Source of the DNA: Dallia pectoralis
Taxonomy: Eukaryota > Chordata > Actinopteri > Esociformes > Umbridae
Length of the DNA stretch: 64,000 nt
Direction: 5' to 3'
NCBI GenBank assembly: GCA_029465975.1
Contig: CM055741.1
Span: 9,566,361 to 9,630,360, forward strand
Positions 54,901 through 64,000 of this stretch are shown piece after piece (the stretch's first letter is position 1; each line of letters starts with the position of its first letter). Made by a program: the position numbers and the translations under genes. Below the pieces are notes generated by a model, which was not told the origin of the DNA, made no database searches, and saw only the letters and a program-made list of their open reading frames with translations.

Positions 54901-57900
54901 GGGCTGTTATATGTGGTGTGTGTGGGGTTGTTATATGTGGTGTGTGTGGGGTTGTTAAATGTGGTTTGTGTGGGGTTGTTAAATGTGGTGTGTGTGGGGT
55001 TGTTATATGTGGTGTGTGTGGCTTGTGTAGGAAAGTGTGTGTGTGGGGTTGTTATATGTGGCGTGTGTGGCTTGTGTAGGAAAGTGTGTGTGTGGGGTTG
55101 TTATGTGTGGCGTGTGTGGGGCAGTTATATGTGTTGTGTGTGGGGCAGTTATATGTGGATTGTGTGGGGTTGTTAAATGTGGTGTGTGTGGGGTTGTTAT
55201 ATGTGGTGTGTGTGGCTTGTGTAGGAAAGTGTGTGTGTGGGGTTGTTATATGTGGCGTGTGTGGCTTGTGTAGGAAAGTGTGTGTGTGGGGTTGTTATAT
55301 GTGGCGTGTGTGGGGCAGTTATATGTGGTGTGTGTGGGGTTGTTATATGTGGTGTGTGTGGGGCTGTTATATGTGGCGTGTGTGGCTTGTGTAGGAAAGT
55401 GTGTGTGTGGGGTTGTTATGTGTGGCGTGTGTGGGGCAGTTATATGTGGTGTGTGTGGGGCAGTTATATGTGGTGTGTGTGGGGTTGTTATATGTGGTGT
55501 GTGTGGGGTTGTTATATGTGGTGTGTGTGGCTTGTGTAGGAAAGTGTGTGTGTGGGGTTGTTATATGTGGCGTGTGTGGGGCAGTTATATGTGGTGTGTG
55601 TGTGGCTGTTATATGTGGTGTGTGTGGCTGTTATATGTGGCGTGTGTGGGGCAGTTATATGTGGTGTGTGTGTGGCTGTTATATGTGGTGTGTGTGTGGC
55701 TGTTATATGTGGTGTGTGTGGGGCAGTTATATGTGGTGTGTGTGGGGCAGTTATATGTGGTGTGTGTGGGGTTGTTATATGTGGTGTGTGTGGGGTTGTT
55801 ATATGTGGTGTGTGTGGGGTTGTTATATGTGGTGTGTGTGGGGTTGTTATATGTGGTGTGTGTGGGGTTGTTAAATGTGGATTGTGTGGGGTTGTTATAT
55901 GTGGTGTGTGTGGCTTGTGTAGGAAAGTGTCTGTGTGGGGTTGTTATATGTGGCGTGTGTGGCTTGTGTAGGAAAGTGTGTGTGTGGGGTTGTTATATGT
56001 GGCGTGTGTGGGGCAGTGATAGGTGGTGTGTGTGGGGTTGTTATATGTGGTGTGTGTGGGGCTGTTATATGTGGTGTGCGTGTGGCTGTTATATGTGGCG
56101 TGTGTGGGGCTGTTATATGTGGCGTGTGTGGGGCTGTTATATGTGGCGTGTGTGGGGCAGTTATGTGTGGCGTGTGTGGGGCAGTTATATGTGGTGTGTG
56201 TGGGGCAGTTATATGTGGTGTGTGGGGGTTGTTATGTGTGGTGTGTGTGGGGCTGTTATATGTGGTGTGTGTGGGGCTGTTATATGTGGTGTGTGTGGGG
56301 CTGTTATATGTGGTGTGTGTGGGGCAGTTATATGTGGTGTGTGTGGGGCTGTTATATGTGGTGTGCGTGTGGCTGTTATATGTGGTGTGTGTGGGGCAGT
56401 TATATGTGGTGTGTGTGGGGTTGTTATATGTGGTGTGTGTGGGGCTGTTATATGTGGTGTGTGTGGGGTTGTTATATGTGGTGTGTGTGGGGCAGTTATA
56501 TGTGGTGTGTGTGGGGTTGTTATATGTGGTGTGTGTGGGGTTGTTATATGTGGTGTGTGTGGGGTTGTTATATGTGGTGTGTGTGGGGTTGTTATATGTG
56601 GTGTGTGTGGGGTTGTTATATGTGGTGTGTGTGGGGTTGTTAAATGTGGATTGTGTGGGGTTGTTAAATGCGGTGTGTGTGGGGTTGTTATATGTGGTGT
56701 GTGTGGCTTGTGTAGGAAAGTGTGTGTGTGGGGTTGTTATATGTGGCGTGTGTGGCTTGTGTAGGAAAGTGTGTGTGTGGGGTTGTTATGTGTGGCGTGT
56801 GTGGGGCAGTTATATGTGTTGTGTGTGGGGCAGTTATATGTGGATTGTGGGGGTTGTTAAATGTGTGTGTGTGGGGTTGTTATATGTGGTGTGTGTGGCT
56901 TGTGTAGGAAAGTGTGTGTGTGGGGTTGTTATATGTGGCGTGTGTGGCTTGTGTAGGAAAGTGTGTGTGTGGGGTTGTTATATGTGGCGTGTGTGGGGCA
57001 GTTATATGTGGTGTGTGTGGGGTTGTTATATGTGGTGTGTGTGGGGCTGTTATATGTGGCGTGTGTGGCTTGTGTAGGAAAGTGTGTGTGTGGGGTTGTT
57101 ATGTGTGGCGTGTGTGGGGCAGTTATATGTGGTGTGTGTGGGGCAGTTATATGTGGTGTGTGTGGGGTTGTTATATGTGGTGTGTGTGGGGTTGTTATAT
57201 GTGGTGTGTGTGGCTTGTGTAGGAAAGTGTGTGTGTGGGGTTGTTATATGTGGCGTGTGTGGGGCAGTTATATGTGGTGTGTGTGTGGCTGTTATATGTG
57301 GTGTGTGTGGCTGTTATATGTGGCGTGTGTGGGGCAGTTATATGTGGTGTGTGTGTGGCTGTTATATGTGGTGTGTGTGGGGCAGTTATATGTGGTGTGT
57401 GTGGGGCAGTTATATGTGGTGTGTGTGGGGCAGTTATATGTGGTGTGTGTGTGGTTGTTATATGTGGTGTGTGTGGGGTTGTTATATGTGGTGTGTGTGG
57501 GGTTGTTATATGTGGTGTGTGTGGGGTTGTTATATGTGGTGTGTGTGGGGTTGTTAAATGTGGATTGTGTGGGGTTGTTATATGTGGTGTGTGTGGCTTG
57601 TGTAGGAAAGTGTCTGTGTGGGGTTGTTATATGTGGCGTGTGTGGCTTGTGTAGGAAAGTGTGTGTGTGGGGTTGTTATATGTGGCGTGTGTGGGGCAGT
57701 TATATGTGGTGTGTGTGGGGTTGTTATATGTGGTGTGTGTGGGGCTGTTATATGTGGTGTGCGTGTGGCTGTTATATGTGGCGTGTGTGGGGCTGTTATA
57801 TGTGGTGTGTGTGGGGCTGTTATATGTGGCGTGTGTGGGGCTGTTATGTGTGGCGTGTGTGGGGCAGTTATATGTGGTGTGTGTGGGGCAGTTATATGTG

Positions 57901-60900
57901 GTGTGTGTGGGGTTGTTATGTGTGGTGTGTGTGGGGCAGTTATATGTGGTGTGTGTGGGGCAGTTATATGTGGTGTGTGTGGGGCTGTTATATGTGGTGT
58001 GTGTGGGGCAGTTATATGTGGTGTGTGTGTGGCTGTTATATGTGGTGTGTGTGGGGTTGTTATATGTGGTGTGTGTGGGGCTGTTATATGTGGTGTGTGT
58101 GGGGTTGTTATATGTGGTGTGTGTGGGGTTGTTATATGTGGTGTGTGTGGCTTGTGTAGGAAAGTGTGTGTGTGGGGTTGTTATATGTGGCGTGTGTGGC
58201 TTGTGTAGGAAAGTGTGTGTGTGGGGTTGTTATATGTGGCGTGTGTGGGGCAGTTATATGTGGTGTGCGTGTGGCTGTTATATGTGGTGTGCGTGTGGCT
58301 GTTATATGTGGTGTGTGTGGGGCTGTTATATGTGGTGTGTGTGGGGTTGTTATGTGTGGCGTGTGTGGGGCAGTTATATGTGGTGTGTGTGGGGCAGTTA
58401 TATGTGGTGTGTGTGGGGCAGTTATATGTGGTGTGTGTGGGGCAGTTATATGTGGTGTGTGTGGGGCAGTTATATGTGGTGTGTGTGGGGCAGTTATATG
58501 TGGTGTGTGTGGGGCAGTTATATGTGGTGTGTGTGGGGCAGTTATATGTGGTGTGTGTGGGGCAGTTATATGTGGTGTGTGTGGGGCAGTTATATGTGGT
58601 GTGTGTGGGGCAGTTATATGTGGTGTGTGTGGGGCAGTTATATGTGGTGTGTGTGGGGTTGTTATATGTGGTGTGTGGGGCTGTTATATGTGGTGTGTGT
58701 GGGGTTGTTATATGTGGTGTGTGTGGGGCAGTTATATGTGGTGTGTGGGGGTTTTATATGTGGTGTGTGTGGGGCTGTTATATGTGGTGTGTGTGGGGTT
58801 GTTATATGTGGTGTGTGTGGGGCTGTTATATGTGGTGTGTGTGGGGCAGTTATATGTGGTGTGTGTGGGGCAGTTATATGTGGTGTGTGTGGGGTTGTTA
58901 TATGTGGTGTGTGTGGGGTTGTTATATGTGGTGTGTGTGGGGTTGTTATATGTGGTGTGTGTGGCTTGTGTAGGAAAGTGTGTGTGTGGGGCTGTTATAT
59001 GTGGTGTGTGGGGGCTGTTATATGTGGTGTGTGGGGTTGTTATATGTGGTGTGTGTGGGGTTGTTATATGTGGTGTGTGTGGGGTTGTTAAATGTGGTGT
59101 GGGGTTGTTAAATGTGGTGTGTGGGGGTTGTTAAATGTGGTGTGGGGTTGTTAAATGTGGTGTGTGTGGGGTTGTTATATGTGTTGTGTGTGTGGGGTTG
59201 TTATATGTGGTGTGTGTGGGGTTGTTATATGTGGTGTGTGTGGGGTTGTTAAATGTGGTGTGAGGTTGTTATATGTTCATTTAATTGATCACACACACTA
59301 AATATAAATTTATAATGTTGGAGTTACTTCTAACCTGTGTGCAGACTGTTTCTACCCTGTAATAGTTCAACTTATTAGGTGCCTATTAGGTGCTTAAATC
59401 TAAAGTGTTTAGTTCTTTTACTTGGCCTCCTGCTCCAGCTGCTCCTCCAGCTGCAGTATCTTGGCCTCCAGGGCGGTGATCGCGGCCTTGAACTTGGACT
59501 TGACCGTACCCTCCAGCTCTCCAAGCTTGGCCTTCAGCTCTTTGTTCTGCCTCTCCATCCCCTGGCGGGCGTTCTCGCTCTTCTGGGCGGCGCCGCGCTC
59601 CCCGGCCAGCTCCGCGCTCAGGGTGTCCACCTGGAGGGCACGGGCGAGAGTGTTAGTCCTCGGATGTTCACACAACCCATAACCAAATCTCACACCTTTA
59701 ATTGTGGGGAGGGGGGCAATTTGGGATTTCCCAGCCTTCGCTTCACGTATCACCTGTGAAAACATTAAAGGGGCCGTGTGAAGAATGCTGCCTCGAACAT
59801 TTACAAGACAGGAATAATCAACAGCAGGTTTACTCTGCTACTAGCATGTCCGGTGTAGTTTATGGTGAAAAGGAAAGTGCTGTGGGTTTCTGAACAGAGT
59901 GTGTGGGAACTGTGCAAGCAGAATCAAAACAAGAGACCAAACAGAAAACATTTAACTGGGGAATATCTCAGACACAGTGTCAAGGTTGTTAACAGCACAG
60001 TAACACTTACGGCCCCTATCAGATCACGTGTCTGTTACCTTACGGCCCCTATCAGATCACGTGTCTGTTACCTTACGGCCCCTATCAGATCACGTGTCTG
60101 TTACCTTACGGCCCCTCATCAGATCACGTGTCTGTTACCTTACGGCCCCTATCAGATCACGTGTCTGTTACCTTACGGCCCCTATCAGATCACGTGTCTG
60201 TTACCTTACGGCCCCTATCAGATCACGTGTCTGTTACCTTATGGCCCCTATCAGATCACGTGTCTGTTACCTTATGGCCCCTATCAGATCACGTGTCTGT
60301 TACCTTATGGCCCCTATCAGATCACGTGTCTGTTACCTTATGGCCCCTATCAGATCACGTGTCTGTTACCTTATGGCCCCTATCAGATCACGTGTCTGTT
60401 ACCTTATGGCCCCTATCAGATCACGTGTCTGTTACCTTATGGCCCCTATCAGATCACGTGTCTGTTACCTTATGGCCCCTATCAGATCACGTGTCTGTTA
60501 CCTTATGGCCCCTATCAGATCACGTGTCTGTTACCTTATGGCCCCTATCAGATCACGTGTCTGTTACCTTATGGCCCCTATCAGATCACGTGTCTGTTAC
60601 CTTATGGCCCCTATCAGATCACGTGTCTGTTACCTTATGGCCCCTATCAGATCACGTGTCTGTTACCTTATGGCCCCTATCAGATCACGTGTCTGTCCTG
60701 TTACCTGCATGGTGGTCTTGCGGAAACGGTCGTTGAGCAGTTCTGTGTTGCTTTGCTCCTCCTCTAGCTCCTCCTCCAGTTGGGAGATGCGCGCCTCCAG
60801 TCTTCTTTTCTCCTCAAGCAAAGACGACCTGCCACAAACACACACGCAACAGATTTACCGACTAGTAACAGTTGACCTGCCACAAACACACGATTTACCG

Positions 60901-63839
60901 ACTAGTAACAGTTGACCTGCCACAAACGCACACGATTTACCGACTAGTAACAGTTGACCTGCCACAAACACACACGCAACAGATTTACCAACTAGTAACC
61001 GTTGACCTGCCACAAACACGTAACAGATTTACCGACTAGTAACAGTTGACCTGCCACAAACACACACGCAACAGATTTACCGACTAGTAACCGTTGACCT
61101 GCCACAAACACGTAACAGATGTACCGACTAGTAACAGTTGACCTGCCACAAACACGTAACAGATTTACCGACTAGTAACCGTTGACCTGCCACAAACACG
61201 TAACAGATTTACCGACTAGTAACAGTTGACCTGCCACAAACACAAACGCAACAGATTTACCGACTAGTAACCGTTGACCTGCCACAAACACGTAACAGAT
61301 TTACCGACTAGTAACAGTTGACCTGCCACAAACACAAACGCAACAGATTTACCGACTAGTAACCGTTGACCCGCCACAAACACGCCACAGATTTACCGAC
61401 TAGTAACAGTTGACCCGCCACAAACACACACGCAACAGACTTACCGACAAGTAAGAGTTGACCTGCCACAAACACACACGCAACAGATTTACCGACTAGT
61501 AACCGTTGACCCGCCACAAACACACACGATTGATTGATTGATTTACCGACTAGTAACCGTTGACCTGCCACACACGCAACAGATTTACCGACTAGTAACA
61601 GTTGACCTGCCACAAACACACTCACTTCCCGGTGGCGCTGTTTGAGATTTCGTCGGCCAGCTCATCCCTCTCCTGCTCGGCGTGACGACGGCCTCTCTCT
61701 GAGGCGGCCATGTCCTCCTGCAGCTGGAGGATCTCAGCCTCCAGGCCCTTGAGTTTTTTCTCGTTCTCCTTAGACTGGGCAAAGATTTCATCCCGGGAGG
61801 CTCTGGCCTCCTCCAGCTCCCGCTGGTAGTCCTTCATCTGGGCCTGCAGGGGTCGCCACAGAGACACACTTAGAACCCACACCCGGACCAACTGGAGAGA
61901 ACCTTACAGGTTTGGGGTCAACTCCATTTAAGTTCCACATTTTCTGAAGGCTTCTTTCTTTATAAGGAAGAATGTAGATTCGGAATGGGTGTTTTGTTCA
62001 ACAGAACTGGAATGGACCCCAAAACTTGCAGCTGGAATTATTGGAATCAGGTTTAGCCAGTGGACAGGCAACACATGACGTCAAACCACACCAGCTGTGC
62101 AGCTACAGTTTATAGCATCAGGGATGGAAGGACAGACACCTGTAGTAAACGACATTTGCTAATCTATGCTACGTTATAGCCGACTAATAACAACAAAATG
62201 CATTTTGGTCAGGCAGAGATATCCTACCTGCAGAGGCTAGGGGTCCAGTAAATTCATCAAAACATAGATGCAAGACATGTTCATTATCAAAGACCAAATT
62301 CCTTGAAATTAAGCAAAAATAACTGAAATTTCAACTTTCCACCCCAGCCAAGGCTATCCGTTTATAGAATAGGAGTTCTGGCCTGGGACCAGATTCCCCC
62401 AGTCCGTTTTGACCCATTGGTTAGGACGTAAAACAAACACGTGATCTTAGCAGATCCTGACGCAAATGTCCTACCTGTAGTTTGCGCAGCTGTTTGATGG
62501 CCTCGTCGCGGGCCTTGTTGGCGCCCTCTATCTGTCCCTCCAGGTCTTGCAGGTCCACCTCCAGCTTCTTCTTGGCAGCCACAGCTGCGGCTCTCTGCTT
62601 CCTCTCATCCTCCAGCTCTGCCTCCATCTCACGCACCTGAGACACGGGGAAAGAAAATCACTATTAAACCGGGGTGGAGGGAGGTGACAATGTGCTCAGT
62701 CAGTTCTGCCTTAACCCACGTGAGCCCACTGTAGAGGGACGTTGACCCAGTGTCAGTGTTGTGCACACATTACTGTCTGAAACTACTGCCCACAGTGATC
62801 AATGATGACCTACCAATTGAGACAATGCATTGTGTTTGCATTTGAATCTCTTCACACCGATTGGAGAGTTCATTCACATCGTTTTTATACAAAATGGGCT
62901 TGATGATTAAGTGCCAATTAACTGGCGATTAACTACAATTATCTTCCAAACACATATTTATCAAGTAACATACATTATATCCTGTAGCACATGTTTTTAA
63001 GCAAGTTGAAAGAGCCTCTTTTTGTGAGCAAGTAAATTTCTGTCGATAGATGATATAGTAGGAGTGTAGAAGAACCCATAAAACAGCAATAAACGTTTAG
63101 AAACATTACTATTCGTATAACACGAGTAAAGGATGCACAACCTATTTCACGGTCCTCCTGTCGCCGTGTTTTCTACCTGTTTGATCAGTGTCCTCTTTTT
63201 CTCTTCACCCTGTTCATCTCTGGCCTGCAGGTCTCGGTCGAACTGGGCCTTCATGGCCTGCATGTTGACCTCCAGACGCAGCTTCCCGTCCTCCGTGGCC
63301 TGCAGCTCGTCCTCCAGTTCCTCCAGCTGGGTCCTCATCTCCTCCACCTGCTGCTCCAGCGTGCGCTTCGACTTCTCCAGCTCGTGGACCTACACGCCCG
63401 GGGGGGAATGGATGCAACAACCAGGTGAACCAGGTCACTATGAAGCCCTGGACACATCGAGCTCAGTGCTCATCATGCACAAGGAAACTGAAAGACATTT
63501 TGGTGTTTTTTTTTTTGCACGTTCTATTTTCAACAGAAGATATCTGGGAAAGAAGATGCAGATTTCAGGACACCGATCGCTAAAGGTATCAGCTAGTTCC
63601 GATCAAAACAAAGCACAGTCACGTACACTCTTTCCCACGTCGTCCTTGGAGCTCATCAGGTCCTCCATCTCCGTGCGGAGCTGCTTGTTCAGCCTCTCAA
63701 ACTCCTCCTTGGCCTCCAGAGCGTCATCCAGGGCCCGGGCCATTGACAAAGCCTTGGTCTCCTTCTCCCTGGCCTCGGCTTCTGCCTTGTCCCGTTCCTC
63801 AGCGTAGCGTGCAGAGATGGTCTTCTCCTCAGCCAGGAG
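51913..63839 (-). CDS. myh10: Non-muscle myosin IIB heavy chain, myh10-like, C-terminal half of rod (5' part beyond window)
   Basis: This second class II non-muscle myosin reads right to left. Nine exons (63839-63627, 63389-63177, 62636-62475, 61843-61626, 60828-60705, 59630-59422, 53961-53853, 52681-52509, 52063-51913) encode the last 523 residues. These are coiled coil (AQMKDYQRELEEARASRDEI, SSLLEEKRRLEARISQLEEE) and the non-helical tail RGGPVSFSSSRSGRSRQLQI with an acidic stretch DNSDDDADS, ending ASNQIE. The SFSSSRSGR tail is the MYH10 signature and differs from the MYH9-type RRGDLP tail of the gene at the left edge. The frame closes exactly and all splice sites are GT-AG. Introns carry a 5.3 kb 24 bp array, a 33 bp array, a roughly 45 bp array and nested DNA transposons. 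All other exon sizes equal those of the myh9-like gene except the 218-nt exon (two exons there) and the last one. Confidence 0.93.
52954..53667. mobile_element. Non-autonomous hAT element with 8 bp target duplication, myh10 intron
   Basis: The terminal inverted repeats are CAGGGGGGCCAACC on the left and GGTTGGCCACCCCTG on the right. An identical 8 bp duplication GTATAGAG sits at 52946-52953 and 53668-53675, the hallmark of hAT. GCGGCTCGAGAGCCACATGCG near the left end is familiar from fish hAT elements. There is no transposase. A second element (53355-53639) is inserted inside it. Confidence 0.88.
53355..53639. mobile_element. Harbinger-type MITE nested in the hAT element
   Basis: The terminal inverted repeats are AGCCTGTTTTATGCTTCTGC and, inverted, GCAGAAGCATAATGAGGCCT. 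The 3 bp TTA is duplicated at 53352-53354 and 53640-53642, as for PIF/Harbinger. The interior is rich in inverted GACGGCGTA/TACGCCGT motifs. It has no coding capacity. Confidence 0.82.
53998..59275. repeat. 5.3 kb minisatellite of 24 bp units, myh10 intron
   Basis: About 220 units of a 24-mer with core GTTGTTATATGTGGTGTGTG (+ strand) vary mainly at GGGTTG/GGGCTG/GGGCAG and TGGTG/TGGCG. Interspersed longer units carry GGCTTGTGTAGGAAAGTGTG. A block from about 55040 is repeated about 1683-1685 bp downstream. The sequence between the array and the exon acceptor (53962-53997) contains GGTTGTTACATG, a likely seed. All + frames are open because 24 is a multiple of three and units lack stops. Confidence 0.95.
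60008..60698. repeat. 33 bp minisatellite, 21 copies, next to the donor of a myh10 exon
   Basis: GGCCCC recurs every 33 bp from 60011 to 60672 (one 34 bp step at 60110-60144). Each unit contains CACGTG and, on the minus strand, GGTAACAG, the donor of the adjacent exon (60704). The first seven units read ACGGCC and the last fourteen ATGGCC, so two subtypes are cleanly separated. Confidence 0.95.
60829..61620. repeat. Minisatellite of about 45 bp units, about 18 copies, filling a myh10 intron
   Basis: Units share CCTGCCACAAACAC, ACAGATTTACCGACTAGTAA and C(A/C)GTTGA, with lengths of 38-57 bp. On the minus strand each carries TTGTGGCAGGT, the acceptor sequence of the exon at 60828. Together with GTGAGT at the other end, the array makes up the whole 797 bp intron. 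Confidence 0.93.
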
Positions 63840-64000
63840 CTGGTAAATGGAGAGGATAGGAGTTAACAAGGAGAGCTTAATTACTTTGAGAGCAACATGC
63901 TATGACCTAAAAACCCACGTGAGCCTGTGAAACCGTTCCCACGAGGCCCACATGAATTGGCAATGGTTTCTTGTGATGTCCTGTCACCAAGGGAAAACAT

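Noticed and set aside
54010..59134. Long + strand reading frames (up to 494 aa, Cys/Val/Gly/Trp/Tyr repeats)
   Set aside because: They result from a stop-free 24 bp repeat read in any frame, antisense to a myh10 intron.
59862..60915. + strand reading frames with ITCLLPYGPYQ or YLMAPIRSRVC repeats
   Set aside because: They are the 33 bp array (11 codons) read in its open frames, antisense to myh10.
60008..61620. CRISPR-like regular repeats
   Set aside because: Units are directly adjacent with no unique spacers, and this is a vertebrate intron.
62340..62470. Possible salmonid-type MITE (AGGAGTTCTGGCCTGGGACC)
   Set aside because: The similarity is weak and no inverted partner is clear.

Overview
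The window is nuclear DNA of a ray-finned fish. The evidence is vertebrate GT-AG intron/exon genes with teleost-type proteins (a Slc25a38 that starts MELALAHPALKAF, and an RPSA with an extra small C-terminal exon), an I-type LINE, hAT and Harbinger-like miniature transposons, and abundant minisatellites. I cannot name the species; a salmonid/pike-like or related teleost fits the repeats but is not proven.

Layout: (1) 147-10132, + strand: the 3' 31 exons of a non-muscle myosin II heavy chain, closest to myh9, from mid motor domain to stop, with a 3' UTR to about 11530. (2) 11852-16995, +: a 5.1 kb I-superfamily LINE with a 12 bp target-site duplication, inserted in the 5' region of the next gene. 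(3) 17774-24859, +: slc25a38, the mitochondrial glycine carrier, 7 exons. (4) 28191-31695, +: rpsa (40S ribosomal protein SA), whose introns carry two H/ACA snoRNA types, each present twice. (5) 32216-32288, -: tRNA-Arg(CCT). (6) 32776-37670, +: ttc26/ift56, 18 exons, with an RFX X-box upstream. (7) 38790-47641, +: ubn2 (ubinuclein, HIRA-complex histone chaperone subunit), 15 exons. (8) 63839-51913, -: the last nine exons of a second non-muscle myosin II heavy chain, clearly myh10-like; it continues past the right edge.

The two myosin IIs face each other tail to tail about 42 kb apart, with four housekeeping or ciliary genes on the + strand between them. ttc26 next to ubn2 is a conserved vertebrate neighbourhood, and slc25a38 next to rpsa likewise.

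The most unusual structure is the set of tandem arrays attached to splice sites. In myh10 one 124-nt exon has on its donor side a 33 bp array whose every unit copies the donor (GGTAACAG) and carries a CACGTG E-box. On its acceptor side the whole intron is an array whose units copy the acceptor (TTGTGGCAGGT). A 30 bp array in ift56 likewise begins inside the coding exon and repeats its donor. A 5.3 kb array of 24 bp units fills another myh10 intron and contains a duplication of about 1.68 kb. All long + strand reading frames in these arrays are repeat artefacts.

All exon coordinates were read by eye from splice consensus and frame continuity. The reading frame closes exactly for all six genes: slc25a38 287 aa, rpsa 311 aa, ift56 558 aa, ubn2 1225 aa, and partial products of about 1620 and 523 aa for the two myosins.
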